Shown here one piece after another: positions 1 to 10,124 of a stretch of DNA of 64,000 nucleotides. A program made the translations under genes and the position numbers. Origin of the DNA: Deferrisoma camini S3R1 (lineage in GTDB: Bacteria; Desulfobacterota; Deferrisomatia; Deferrisomatales; Deferrisomataceae); the NCBI RefSeq assembly GCF_000526155.1, contig NZ_JAFN01000001.1:3722264-3786263 (forward strand), written 5' to 3'. Under the pieces are notes generated by a model. That model was not told where the DNA came from. It was given only the letters and a program-made list of their open reading frames with translations, and did not search any database. Position 1 is the first letter of the stretch. Each line of letters begins with the position of its first letter.

Positions 1-33
1 GCCCTGGGTCGGCCCGGGCGGGGGAGGCCTGGC

Positions 34-1233
34 ATGGGCCGGAGAGTTCTGAGCCGGCCGCGCCTTCCCGGCACGGTCCGGGCGCTCGGGTGGGTGAGCC
101 TGCTCACCGATCTGTCGAGCGAGATGATCTATCCCCTGCTCCCGGCGTTTCTCACGGGCGTCCTGGGGGCGGGGGCCGGAGCCTTGGGGGTGATCGAGGG
201 GGTGGCCGAGGCCACGGCGTCGGTGCTCAAGTGGGTGTCGGGCCGGTGGTCCGACCGGATGGAGCGCCGGAAGCCGTTGGTGCTGGTGGGGTATACGGTG
301 TCCGGGATGAGCCGCCCCCTGATCGGGGCGGCCTCCTCGTGGCTCGGGGTGCTGGGACTGCGGTTCTCGGATCGGGTGGGCAAGGGGCTTCGCACGTCCC
401 CGCGCGACGCCTTGATCGCCGAGGCCGTGGCGCCCGAACAGCGCGGCCGGGCGTTCGGATTCCACCGGGCCATGGACCACGCGGGTGCCGTGGTGGGGCC
501 CCTGGTGGCCGCGGCCCTGCTGGGCTGGGGCGTGCCGCTCCGCGTCGTGTTTGGGCTGGCCGCGCTGCCCGCAGCGGCGGTGGTCGTTGTGATCGCGCGA
601 GGAGTTGCGGAGTCTCCCCGTTCTGCTCCGCAACCCGATCCGTCCCTGGCCGCGGCCCCAAAGCCGGGGGGATTCGGCCCCGGCTTCGGACGGTTTCTGC
701 TGGCCCTGGCGGTGTTCACCCTGGGCAACTCTACCGACGCGTTTCTCCTGTTCCGGATGTCCGAGCTGGGGGCCCCGGCTGCCAGCGTGGCCGTGTTGTG
801 GGCGGCCCACCACGGGGTGAAAACCGCGGCAACCCTCTGGGGGGGCCGGATCGTGGACCGGCTAGGCCCGCGACGGTGCCTCACAGCCGGGTGGTTGTGG
901 TACGCCGTGGTCTACCTCGGCTTCGCCCTGGCGCGGGGGCCGGGCGCGGGCGTGGTGTGGTTCCTGGCTTACGGCCTCTATCACGGGTTGGCCGAGCCCG
1001 CCGAAAGGGCATGGACCGCCGCCCTGGCCCCCCGGGGCGTCCGGGGCGCCGCCTACGGGTGGGTTCACGGGGCGATGGGGCTCGCCGCCCTGCCTGCGAG
1101 CCTTCTTTTCGGGGGCCTCTGGGAGGCCTGGGGGGCTCCGGTGGCCTTCGGTGTCGGGGCGGCGCTGGCAGTGGGCGCGGCGGCGCTGCTGGCGGGCGTA
1201 CCGAGCCGTCCCGTCGGCGGCGCGAACGCCTGA
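34..1233 (+). CDS. MFS transporter
   Basis: A 399-residue polytopic membrane protein of about 12 hydrophobic segments, the normal size for a major facilitator. A motif-A-like loop GRWSDRMERRKP lies between the second and third segments (about residues 70-82). The stretch RVGKGLRTSPRDALIAEA at about 114-131 is a hallmark of a widespread, poorly characterised bacterial MFS subgroup. It probably moves a small solute or drug by proton coupling; the substrate cannot be read from the sequence. The ATG is preceded by GGGGAGG at a good distance. It stands alone and converges with the large lipoprotein gene downstream. Confidence 0.88.
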   Translation: MGRRVLSRPRLPGTVRALGWVSLLTDLSSEMIYPLLPAFLTGVLGAGAGALGVIEGVAEATASVLKWVSGRWSDRMERRKPLVLVGYTVSGMSRPLIGAASSWLGVLGLRFSDRVGKGLRTSPRDALIAEAVAPEQRGRAFGFHRAMDHAGAVVGPLVAAALLGWGVPLRVVFGLAALPAAAVVVVIARGVAESPRSAPQPDPSLAAAPKPGGFGPGFGRFLLALAVFTLGNSTDAFLLFRMSELGAPAASVAVLWAAHHGVKTAATLWGGRIVDRLGPRRCLTAGWLWYAVVYLGFALARGPGAGVVWFLAYGLYHGLAEPAERAWTAALAPRGVRGAAYGWVHGAMGLAALPASLLFGGLWEAWGAPVAFGVGAALAVGAAALLAGVPSRPVGGANA

Positions 1234-1329
1234 GCGGCCGCGCACGGACTTCCTCCCGTCCCCAGGGCGGACCGCCTCCCGGCCGGTCCCCGCCCGCAAA
1301 GAGGCTCCCGCCGAAGAGTCGGTCCAGGG

Positions 1330-4300
1330 CTACGGCGAGATCCAGGTGCTCGTCCCGTCGGAGATCGACTCCAGCACCGGATCGATCATCCGCAGCTCCA
1401 GCTCGCTCTCGCTCTGGTCCACGAACACCCGGGCCGTGGCCTGGGGGCTCGTGCGGCCTGCCTCCACCACGGTGGTGGTGAGGAACGGGAACGCGGTGGG
1501 GTCCGAGCCGCCCACTCGCACGCGGAAGTCCACGAGATTCCGCTGGGCCGGGTCCACCTCCGGGTACTTCGTGCTGAGATCGGAGGGGGCGGCCTGGGTC
1601 TGTCCCCCGGGTACCGCGACGATCACGAGGGGCCCGAACGCCGGCCTCATGCGCAGGTAGAACGGGGCGCTCCGGTCCTGCCCGGCCACCTGGACCGTGG
1701 CCCCCCCGCCCTTGCGGCTCGCCCGGGCGCTGGCTCGGGCCAGGATCCGGGCCGTGCGCAGGTCCAGATCGGACTGGGTTAGCCGGGCGAGCCACGCCAC
1801 CCGGGCCCCGGCCTGGGGGTCGCCCTGCACCGCGTTCTCCGGGATCACCAGGGCCACCTGGTCCAGGGCGTAGGCGTGGGACGTATGGTTGGCCGAGTAG
1901 TTCTCCGGGGCTATGGAGTCGTTGATCACGTTGGCCAGCACCCCCGCGATGAGGCCTGCGGTGAGCTGGGCGCCGCTCACCTCGAACCGGAGGGATTCGG
2001 GAGCCTGAGTGAACACGCCGAAGGGCTTCTTCACCGGAACCCGTTCGAAGGTGCCCGTTTCATACAAGAGGAACTTGCCGGTGTCCTGGTCGAGCACGGC
2101 GTTCACGGTGAGGCGCTCCCATACCCGGGGGAACACCTCCTCCAGGCCCTCCTGGGCGAGGATCCCTGGCGGCGCCCCCTGGGCGGTGCTCACCAAAGAG
2201 GCCAGGGCGTGGTCCGGGAGGCCCTTGCCGGTGCTGGGGTTCATGGCCTGGTTGTCCCAGATCTGGAACGCCGCGGCTACCCCGGCGGAGGCCAGAACTC
2301 CGGCCGGGCCGGCCGCGGTGAGCATGGCGCCCACGGCCGCCGCCCCCACGGACACGACCACCTTGGCCGTGGAGGCCTTGAGGGCCGCCTCGGCGTCCAC
2401 CCGGGTGGTCAGCCGGATGTCGTCGTCCCGAACCACCTGGGGGTAGCGGCTCAGCACCAGCGGCGCCTTGAGGGTGGCTTCGACCAGGGGCTGGCCGCTC
2501 GGGTCCGTCGGGTCGGTGGTGAACTCGAAGGCCGCGTTCGGCCCCCCCAGGTGGAACGCGGTGCGGATCACGTCCCGGCCGTCCAGGTCCTTGGAGAAGG
2601 TGACCACCCGGCCGTCGGCGGCCGAGTCCGCGCGCACCGCCTCCTCGCCGATCGTGTCGCCCAGGTCCGAGATCTGACCCGTGCGCAGGTAGCCGCAGTC
2701 GAGCCCGGGGGTGTCCACCCCGGGGGTTCGGGTGATCACCTGGTACCGGGTGCCCGCGAACCGTCCTCCCGAGGCGCCGCCCTGCTGATACAGAAGGCCG
2801 CTGTCGAGCATCGTGTCGGGCGGAGCAGGAAAGAACGACAGCAGTTCGGTCCCGTTGGGCGATTTCCTGCCGTACGTCCAAGGGTCGAAGCACACCCCCC
2901 CCAATGTGAGGCCAAAGGGCGTGAGCCGGGTGGACCCGGTCACAATCGTCTCGGTGACCGGATCCGGGGCGAACGGCTCCGGCTCACCGACGAAGTCCGC
3001 CCACCGGCCGTCGTCCGGGGTGCCGGGGAAGAACGGCATGTCCAGGACTCCGAGCCCCTTCTCCGGGTCGTGGTCGATCCCGATCCAGACCTCCTGAGCC
3101 GCGTTGGGATCCGGAGGGGTCGGCTCCCCGGTCGTCTGGTTCGGCTCGAAGGAAAGGGCGGCGTAGGCATCGTCCCGGGATAGGTTTCCTTCCTCCACGG
3201 CCAGCGTCGGCGCCCGAAGCGTCTCGTGCCGGGGCACGAAGTTGAAGACGGTGAGGGTCTGCTCCAAGATCGTCTGCGCCAGACCCTGCTGGGTCACCTC
3301 CACGGCGAGCGTGGTGTCCCCCGGGTTGGAGCTGACCCGGTCGGGCAGCCCGTCGGGCAGATCCACGGTCTGGTCGCCCACTGTGGTGGTCTGGTCCGTG
3401 AGGTCACCGTACAGGTCGAACCGCGCCGTCTGCCCGCCCGCAAGCCACCGCTGCAGCTTGGGCTGCAGGGTGTACGTGGGAACGTACACCCCGGGGGTCC
3501 GGGTGCGCGTGCGGGAGAACCCGGCAAGGGGAGTGGTCTGGCCCGCGGTCTCCACCCGGGCGGTCACGCGCACGGGAAGCGTGGTGCCCGTGACCTCCAC
3601 CTCCACGGGCACCCGGGCCCGCTCCGCCACCCCGGGCCATTTGGCATTGAGCGGGAGCACCGTGGGAACGGCGCCCGTGGGCTTGACCTCGGCGATGTCC
3701 AGGGGGCCGGCCTTGTAGTGGGCCTCGCCCTGGCTCCCGAAGAACAGATGGAGCTCGAAGCTCCCCCGGCCGGAGGTGAAGTACTCTTCGGGCACGGTCA
3801 GGGTCACGTCCAGGGTGCTGGCGTCCACTGGCGTCACCGCATCCACCAAGGGCTCGAGCGCCGCCTGCCCGTCGCGCCGCAGCTCCACCCGGGCGAGGGT
3901 GGGCGTGCCGGCGGCCAGGAGGTCGGCGAAACTCTTTCCTCCCTTCAGCCGCCAGGTCGCCTGGAACGCCCCGGAGTGCCCCGAGGGGGCGAGCTGCACC
4001 GCCGGCGTGGCTACGAGGGAGGCGCCCCCGAACACGAGTTCGATCGTCCCGGCAGCCTGGTTGGGTAGTTCCGTGTAGAAGAACGAGCCCGCGATCACAT
4101 CCCCGGGCTCGGCAGCCACGGCGAGCTGGGGCTGGAGTTCGGCGCACCCGCCCTTTGCGACCTCGGTGGTCGAGGAGGTGGTATTCGTCCCCCCGCTCAA
4201 CACCGTAAAGGTGAGGGCGTTCGACTGCTGGCTGCCGTCCGGGCGGTACAGCGTGAAAGATCTGGAGGAGAAGTCTACCTCCACGCCGTTATCCGCGCTC

Positions 4301-7300
4301 GTGCACACCCTCACGGGCTGGAGCGCGCCTTCGGAGAAGTCCTGGACGGTCCGCTCGGCCCACGTGGAGGCGCTTCCCGTGACCACCTCGGTGGATTGCA
4401 CCGCGTAGCCGGTGTCGTCCGGGAACTCCAGGTACCGGATGCGGAACTCGTAGGTGCCGGCCTGGCTCGAGTCGAACGCGGCCACGAACCCGTCGGTGCC
4501 CTGGGACGTGAGCCCCGAGCCGCCTCCGATCCCGGAGCCGGGGAAGGTCCCGGTGAGCAACGGCGCCGGAGTCCATCCCCCGCCGCCCCCCTGCGGCCGG
4601 TACTCCACCACCGGGGTGAGGCCGACGACGGCGGGGGCGTAGCTCACGTTGACGTAGAAGGGAGAGCCCGTGGGCCCGATGTTCGTGGGGCCCACGTTCA
4701 CGGTGTCCGGCTCCGGGAAGGCCCCGGTCACCGTGAACTGCACCGGCGTGGCGATCCGCTGCCCCCGGTACAGGAGCACCGTGCCGGTCAGGTCGAGGGT
4801 CACGGTGACGTCGCCCACGGCCCGGGGCACGACGTCGGCGAGCACGTGCACCGTGCCCTGGAGATCCGGGTTCTGGCCGGGCAGGTCGAGGATGCCCCCG
4901 ATCTGCGGAGCGGGCACCAGGCCGGAAACCGTGACGGTCTCCGTGCGGACCTCCACCTCGGCCACCCGGTCCGTGCCGTCTTCGTACACGATGGGCGGGT
5001 CGGCGACGGTGATGCTACCGCCGAACCCGCCTGCGGTGTTGTGCCAGAGGGCCTCCAGCCCCGGCGGCAGGAAGCCGCCCTGGTCCGCCGCGACCCGGAA
5101 GTTCCCCCGAACATCCCCCAGAAGCGCGGCGAGCTCGTCGGGCAAAAGGGTCTGCCCCTGGCTGTCGGTGGCTTTGAGGAAGAGCGCCAGGGCCACGGTC
5201 TCGTTGAAGCCCTGAGTTCCCTCGGGCGTCACCACCACGTCGCCGGCGTTGGTGGCCGCGCCTTCCACGCCATCGGCCTTCACGATCCAGGGGGTGACCT
5301 CCAGCCCCAGGAACTCGGCCGTGAACGTGGCGCTCTTCCCGGTCTGGCTCTCGGTGACCCGGAACGCGGCCACCCCCACCTTGCGGCCGAACACCACCCG
5401 GCCCGCGGCCGCGTCCACGTAGGCCACGTAGGTGGTGGGGTCCGGCAGGGGATCCACGGGGCTCTCCCGGGGCTGGACCCAGCCGTTCGAATCGAGGGCC
5501 TCGTAGGTCACCGCGTCGGTGGGCGCCAGGTCGTAGGCCCCACCGGCGTGGGGCCCCCGCTGGGGTTCTAGGAGCACCTGGATGGGCTTCTGGTAGCCTT
5601 CCACCGCTCCGTAGACCGCGTCCGGGGTGACCTCCAGCACGTAGTCGGTGTCGGAGACCACGATCACCCCGGCCTGGGGGGAGCCGGGCGTCGTGGTGTC
5701 GGTGAACGTCACCGTGGTGCGGCCGAGCTCGCTGCCCATGGTGACCGTGGGGGGGGCGACCGATGCGGTGGCCACCGCCGTGTTGTCCGTGGACGCCTGG
5801 ATGCCGGGGTCGTTGGTGAGATCCACCGAGGTCCCGTCCGACAGCTCTGCCGTGAGCGAGATCGCGTGGCTCGAACCCGCCTGGGTGGACCGCACGATCC
5901 CCGGGTCGGCCACGAGCTCCATGAGCGGGAACGACACCTCGTCGAAGGCGGTGGGGTCCTCCACGCTCTGGGCCCGGATCGTGATGGTGAGGGGCTTCGT
6001 GGGCATGAGCGGCGGCGCCTTGTACTCCCCGGCGTCGGTGATGGTCCCGGTGGCCGGATCGCCCCCCTCCACGTTGTTCACGAACCAGCGCACGTTCGTG
6101 TTCACCGCTCCCGTGACCGTGGCCGTGAACGTCACCGTGGCCCCCAGCCCCACCCGCGGAGGTTGCGGATCGATCGCCACCTGGATGTCCGCCGGTTCGG
6201 CCACCAGGGTCACGGCGGCAGACGCGCTCGCCGTGGGATCGCCGGCCAGCCGCGCCTCGAGCGTGACCTGGTTTCCGGCCGTTGGCATGAGGATCGGCGC
6301 GTGGTAGGTGTACGTGCCGGGCGCGTCCGCGCTCTCCTCGATCGTGCCCACCTGGGTGTCGCCCCCCTCCACGCCGTTGACCAGAACGATCACGGCCTGG
6401 CCCGCCGGCTCGGTGGTCACGGTGAAGGTCTCCCGGCCGTCCAGGGGCACGGTGGCCTCGGCCGGGGCGATGGAGACCGTCGTTGGGGCCGACACCGTGA
6501 AGGTGACCTCGGCGAACCGCGTCGGATCCGACTCCAGTTCGGCCCGCACGGTGACCGCACCGGGCGGGGCGCCCGCCGGCGCGGTGTAGGTGCCGTCGGA
6601 CGCGATCGAGCCGTAGGTGGCATCGCCCCCTTCCACGCCGTTCACGAGCCACCGGACCGGGTCGGTCACGGGGTCGGCGCCCGAGAACAGCACGAACCCC
6701 ACGGTTTCTCCCAGGGCCACCTGGGACACCGCAGGCGCGAGCGAGAGCGTTGTGCCTCCCCCGCTTCCCCCTGCTTGCTGCTGCCGAAAGGTCACCGTGG
6801 CCGAGGCCGCGACCTGGGGCAGGGCCTTGAGCCGTGCCGTGACCGCGACCTGCCCGGCCGGAGGCGGACTGGCCGGCGCGGCGTACTGCCCGGAGTCCGA
6901 GACCGTGCCCACGGTGGCGTTGCCCCCGAGGATCCCCTCCACCAGGAACTCCACAGCCGTGTCCGAAAGGGCGCCCTCCGGGTTCACCGCGACCGCGGCG
7001 GTGAACACCGTGGTACCCCCCGGGTCCAGGACGGCGGTGGTCGGGTTGAGGGTGATCCCCACCGAGGCCACGGTGAACGTCGTCTCCGCCGCGGCCGAGG
7101 GGGCGGTCGCGCTTTCGGCTCGCACCGTGACCACCACCGGGGCCGAGGGGTCCGAGGGCGCGGTGTAGGTGCCGGCCGGGTCGATCGTGCCGGCGTCGGC
7201 GCCGCCGCCCTCCTCGCCGTTCACGAACCAGCGGGCGTCCGTCGCCGGGGATCCGCCGGCGTCTACGAGCTGGAACGAAACGGCCTGCCCGGGAAGCACC

Positions 7301-8601
7301 GTACCCGGCGCGGGCACCAGGGCGAAGTCCCCTGTGACCGGAGGCCAGGTCCGGAAGCTCCAGCTGTACGTCGTGCCGTCGGCCGTGACCGAAGCGGTGT
7401 AGGTCTGGCCGGGCTCCAGGGGGGCCCGGGGGACGATCACCACGGCGTCGCGGGTGTTGAGGACGAGCCGCCCGCGGTCCTGGTCGTCCGGGTCGGGGTT
7501 GGTGTAGGTGGCCTCGTCGAACCAGCAGACCTCAAGGTCGGTGCCCCCCCCGGCTTGGAGCGACACCGCGGTGACGTCGGGAACGTTGGTCCCAAAGGGA
7601 TCCGAGCCGAGCTGGACCACCAGGGGGAGCCCCGTGGGTGCCGTGAATCCATCGCAGCCGGAAAGGGGGTCGGGGCTCTCCAACCCCGGGTACTCCAGCA
7701 GGTGCACCACCGCGTCCGGCCCGGGAAAGAACAGGGGAAAACTCACCCCGTCCGGCACCTGGTCCGCGAGGCCCGAGAGCACGTTCAGAACGGCCGCCGA
7801 CTGCCATCCCGTGCCGTCCGCCTCGTTCCAGATGCCGTACCCCACCCGCTCGAGACGGGGATCCAGGATGCCCAGGGCGTGGAACGGGCCGGTCATCCAG
7901 GCGTCGAAGGCCCGGGCGCTGTCCATGGCCGCGTCCTCGGACTTGACCACGTTGCCCTTCTGGGCCGCGGTCTGCCCTTCGGCCGAGTACCCCGGCTTGG
8001 TGGGCTCCTCGTCGTGGACGTTGCCGTCCGGATCGATCTCGGGGTGGGAGGTGTCGTTCGCCACCAGGTACTTGGCGTGCTTGAGGGCGCCGACGCTCAG
8101 GTCGGCGTCCTCGGCCACGGCGGGGAGGAATGTGCCGGCGCGGGCGGCCCGGCGGGAGGCAGGGGCCCGGGTGCCTGAGCGAAACAGATTCAGGTAGGCG
8201 AGCCACTGCTCCCCCACCCTTACCGTGATCTCCGCCTCGTCGGTGACCGACGGATCCGCTTTGGCCGTTGCCCGCACGTGGTAGGTGCCGGGCACGAGCG
8301 GAGCGGTGTACCGGCCTGAGGTGTCCACCGTGCCCCCCCCGGGCTCCACCACCGACCAGTCGGCCTCGGCCGAGGCGCTGAGCTGCACCGAGGTGCCGAT
8401 GTCCACGGTCTGCTGCTGGGGGGTGACCGCGAGCTGCACCGCCCCGCCGCCCGCACCTTCCCCGGCTCCGCCCCCCGTCTCTTCCGTGGCGTCTCCTCCA
8501 CCCCCTCCTCCGCAGGCGGCGAGGCCCAAGGTCAGCAGGAGGACGGCAACGCAACGCATCGCCACCGTGGCGGGGGACAAAGGTCGAGACACTCGGCGCA
8601 T
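1330..8601 (-). CDS. Giant secreted lipoprotein with CAP domain and Ig-like repeats
   Basis: A 2,423-residue protein with an N-terminal signal peptide ending in the lipobox LGLAAC, followed by a run of glycines, so it should be lipid-anchored and surface or periplasmic. A first Ig-like module is followed by a CAP/SCP-like domain (about residues 130-300: ALKHAKYLVAND, HALGILDPRLERVGYG). At least five related modules follow, with the signature VNGVEGGDxxxGTI then GxYTAP, each about 90-100 residues. The C-terminal half contains further beta-rich sequence that I cannot assign. It lies 33 bp downstream of another minus-strand lipoprotein gene and is probably cotranscribed with it. The function is unknown; adhesion or matrix structure is plausible. 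A frameshift inside so long a reading frame is unlikely because it stays open throughout. Confidence 0.85.
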   Translation of the reverse strand: MRRVSRPLSPATVAMRCVAVLLLTLGLAACGGGGGGDATEETGGGAGEGAGGGAVQLAVTPQQQTVDIGTSVQLSASAEADWSVVEPGGGTVDTSGRYTAPLVPGTYHVRATAKADPSVTDEAEITVRVGEQWLAYLNLFRSGTRAPASRRAARAGTFLPAVAEDADLSVGALKHAKYLVANDTSHPEIDPDGNVHDEEPTKPGYSAEGQTAAQKGNVVKSEDAAMDSARAFDAWMTGPFHALGILDPRLERVGYGIWNEADGTGWQSAAVLNVLSGLADQVPDGVSFPLFFPGPDAVVHLLEYPGLESPDPLSGCDGFTAPTGLPLVVQLGSDPFGTNVPDVTAVSLQAGGGTDLEVCWFDEATYTNPDPDDQDRGRLVLNTRDAVVIVPRAPLEPGQTYTASVTADGTTYSWSFRTWPPVTGDFALVPAPGTVLPGQAVSFQLVDAGGSPATDARWFVNGEEGGGADAGTIDPAGTYTAPSDPSAPVVVTVRAESATAPSAAAETTFTVASVGITLNPTTAVLDPGGTTVFTAAVAVNPEGALSDTAVEFLVEGILGGNATVGTVSDSGQYAAPASPPPAGQVAVTARLKALPQVAASATVTFRQQQAGGSGGGTTLSLAPAVSQVALGETVGFVLFSGADPVTDPVRWLVNGVEGGDATYGSIASDGTYTAPAGAPPGAVTVRAELESDPTRFAEVTFTVSAPTTVSIAPAEATVPLDGRETFTVTTEPAGQAVIVLVNGVEGGDTQVGTIEESADAPGTYTYHAPILMPTAGNQVTLEARLAGDPTASASAAVTLVAEPADIQVAIDPQPPRVGLGATVTFTATVTGAVNTNVRWFVNNVEGGDPATGTITDAGEYKAPPLMPTKPLTITIRAQSVEDPTAFDEVSFPLMELVADPGIVRSTQAGSSHAISLTAELSDGTSVDLTNDPGIQASTDNTAVATASVAPPTVTMGSELGRTTVTFTDTTTPGSPQAGVIVVSDTDYVLEVTPDAVYGAVEGYQKPIQVLLEPQRGPHAGGAYDLAPTDAVTYEALDSNGWVQPRESPVDPLPDPTTYVAYVDAAAGRVVFGRKVGVAAFRVTESQTGKSATFTAEFLGLEVTPWIVKADGVEGAATNAGDVVVTPEGTQGFNETVALALFLKATDSQGQTLLPDELAALLGDVRGNFRVAADQGGFLPPGLEALWHNTAGGFGGSITVADPPIVYEDGTDRVAEVEVRTETVTVSGLVPAPQIGGILDLPGQNPDLQGTVHVLADVVPRAVGDVTVTLDLTGTVLLYRGQRIATPVQFTVTGAFPEPDTVNVGPTNIGPTGSPFYVNVSYAPAVVGLTPVVEYRPQGGGGGWTPAPLLTGTFPGSGIGGGSGLTSQGTDGFVAAFDSSQAGTYEFRIRYLEFPDDTGYAVQSTEVVTGSASTWAERTVQDFSEGALQPVRVCTSADNGVEVDFSSRSFTLYRPDGSQQSNALTFTVLSGGTNTTSSTTEVAKGGCAELQPQLAVAAEPGDVIAGSFFYTELPNQAAGTIELVFGGASLVATPAVQLAPSGHSGAFQATWRLKGGKSFADLLAAGTPTLARVELRRDGQAALEPLVDAVTPVDASTLDVTLTVPEEYFTSGRGSFELHLFFGSQGEAHYKAGPLDIAEVKPTGAVPTVLPLNAKWPGVAERARVPVEVEVTGTTLPVRVTARVETAGQTTPLAGFSRTRTRTPGVYVPTYTLQPKLQRWLAGGQTARFDLYGDLTDQTTTVGDQTVDLPDGLPDRVSSNPGDTTLAVEVTQQGLAQTILEQTLTVFNFVPRHETLRAPTLAVEEGNLSRDDAYAALSFEPNQTTGEPTPPDPNAAQEVWIGIDHDPEKGLGVLDMPFFPGTPDDGRWADFVGEPEPFAPDPVTETIVTGSTRLTPFGLTLGGVCFDPWTYGRKSPNGTELLSFFPAPPDTMLDSGLLYQQGGASGGRFAGTRYQVITRTPGVDTPGLDCGYLRTGQISDLGDTIGEEAVRADSAADGRVVTFSKDLDGRDVIRTAFHLGGPNAAFEFTTDPTDPSGQPLVEATLKAPLVLSRYPQVVRDDDIRLTTRVDAEAALKASTAKVVVSVGAAAVGAMLTAAGPAGVLASAGVAAAFQIWDNQAMNPSTGKGLPDHALASLVSTAQGAPPGILAQEGLEEVFPRVWERLTVNAVLDQDTGKFLLYETGTFERVPVKKPFGVFTQAPESLRFEVSGAQLTAGLIAGVLANVINDSIAPENYSANHTSHAYALDQVALVIPENAVQGDPQAGARVAWLARLTQSDLDLRTARILARASARASRKGGGATVQVAGQDRSAPFYLRMRPAFGPLVIVAVPGGQTQAAPSDLSTKYPEVDPAQRNLVDFRVRVGGSDPTAFPFLTTTVVEAGRTSPQATARVFVDQSESELELRMIDPVLESISDGTSTWISP

Positions 8602-8634
8602 GATTTCACTCCTTTGCCCCGCCCGCGATGTCGT

Positions 8635-9834
8635 CTACTCGAACGTGGCGCATGGGCCCTGGGGGAGGGCCGCCTTGCTCTGCCAGTCCAGGTCCATCTC
8701 GCCGGTTCTGAGCACCCGGAATCGGTCCAGGGGAATGTTCGGCAGCGGGACGAAGTCCCCGTCTGGCAACACCCCGTCGTACGGGTTTCCCTCGACGCTT
8801 CGGGGGTCGATGGCGTAGAGCCCGATCCCCGAGCCTCCGCCCGTGTCCACGAGGAACATGCCGTACTCCTGGAGCGCACGGGCGATGGTTCTCTCGTAGG
8901 GGGTAAGCCCGAGGGTGTCGAGGTCCAACTCCGGATCGAGCTGGAGCCGGGCCCCTTCGGGCATGGGCACGGCGCCCGGACCGGCGAGGTCCCGGATCTC
9001 CTCTTCCGTGCCGTCCCAGACCCCATCGGTGGCCGTGGCCGGCGCCACGGGACCGCCCGCGCGGGTGTAGGGGTAGTTGAACACGAGGGCGTGCTCGATC
9101 CGGCCGGCCTGCAGCTCGTCGGGCCAGATCAGCCCGCCCAAGAAAGCGAACCCCGAGCCCCGGGTCGAAAGGCCTCCCGGGTAGATCCCGGTGCCATCGA
9201 GGGAGACCGCCCCGCCCCAGCTCGCCACGGCCTGGTCGCCGACCCACCGGAACTGCCAGAAGTCGTACTCACACCGGGTCTGGAGGTCGAGCACGATCAG
9301 GTTGTTGTCCTGGTCGGCGTTTTCACCGCAGGTGGTGGTGTCCGGGGGGACCGGGTTGTCGGAGCCGTCCACGTCGAGGGTCGGCTCTGCGCTGTCGGGA
9401 ATCGGGACACCGGTCATGCGCGAGGCGCCGAGCTCCCACCACGGGCCGCACGGCAGCTCCACGGTGCGCCGCGGGGTGGACGCGTCGGCGATGTACACGG
9501 GTGAGGAGTATTGCCGCACCTGAATCACGAGCTCCCCGCTCGCTTGGAGGAGCCGCACCATGGCGTCGGAGTCCGGATCGATGGCCGGGTCTTGGGAGAT
9601 CGGCCGGTTCAGGGGGCTGTCGGCGGAGTAGAGGTTCACCTCGGAGAATCCCGGCAAGATCGACGGTGCTGTCCCTTTTCCGCCCCCGGCCGGCGGCTCA
9701 AGCGAGCTTCCATTGGGCCCGGTTTCGTCGGCAACCTGCGGGTCAACGGTCGGGTCGGAGTCTCCCCCCCCGGAGCCTCCCCCGCCGCAGGACACGCCTG
9801 CCAACAGGAGCATCCCTGCCAAGGCGATCCGCAT
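8635..9834 (-). CDS. Secreted lipoprotein of unknown function
   Basis: About 399 residues when started at the Met of MRIALAGMLLLAGVSC, which gives a short lysine/arginine-poor signal peptide and a clear lipobox (LAGVSC) followed by a glycine/serine/aspartate linker. An upstream in-frame ATG (9879) would add 15 residues that do not look like a signal peptide, so the internal start is preferred. The mature part is soluble-looking, rich in W, D and P, with several cysteines (for example TTCGENAD, TRCEYDFWQ), and ends in GPCATFE. I recognise no family. It precedes the giant CAP/Ig lipoprotein on the same strand and the two may act together at the cell surface. Confidence 0.72.
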   Translation of the reverse strand: MRIALAGMLLLAGVSCGGGGSGGGDSDPTVDPQVADETGPNGSSLEPPAGGGKGTAPSILPGFSEVNLYSADSPLNRPISQDPAIDPDSDAMVRLLQASGELVIQVRQYSSPVYIADASTPRRTVELPCGPWWELGASRMTGVPIPDSAEPTLDVDGSDNPVPPDTTTCGENADQDNNLIVLDLQTRCEYDFWQFRWVGDQAVASWGGAVSLDGTGIYPGGLSTRGSGFAFLGGLIWPDELQAGRIEHALVFNYPYTRAGGPVAPATATDGVWDGTEEEIRDLAGPGAVPMPEGARLQLDPELDLDTLGLTPYERTIARALQEYGMFLVDTGGGSGIGLYAIDPRSVEGNPYDGVLPDGDFVPLPNIPLDRFRVLRTGEMDLDWQSKAALPQGPCATFE

Positions 9835-10124
9835 CCAGCCGCCGGGGGAGGGGTAACAGCCTCGGATCCGCGCACCCATGTGCCTCCTCCTAGTCGTACC
9901 TCCGGGGTCATTCCTGTGCCCCCCGCATGATGTTCCTCGAACGTTTCACGGGTTTTGAAAAACTTGCAAGGTCTGTACCGGCCCGCTCAGCCGCGAGCAG
10001 GTCGCAAGAGGGCAGAGGGGTGAGTAGTTCGGTTCCTCGGGTGGGAAATCTCTTTCTCAAAATATAGACTGAAAGAGTCAGTTATCGACGGGCCGGCGGG
10101 ATGAGGGTAGGATGAGGAATTATC

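Noticed and set aside
9880-10124. Small gene or RNA in the gap before the PAP2-like gene
   Set aside because: No supported ORF, terminator or RNA structure; only AT-richer DNA with a possible promoter near 10060.
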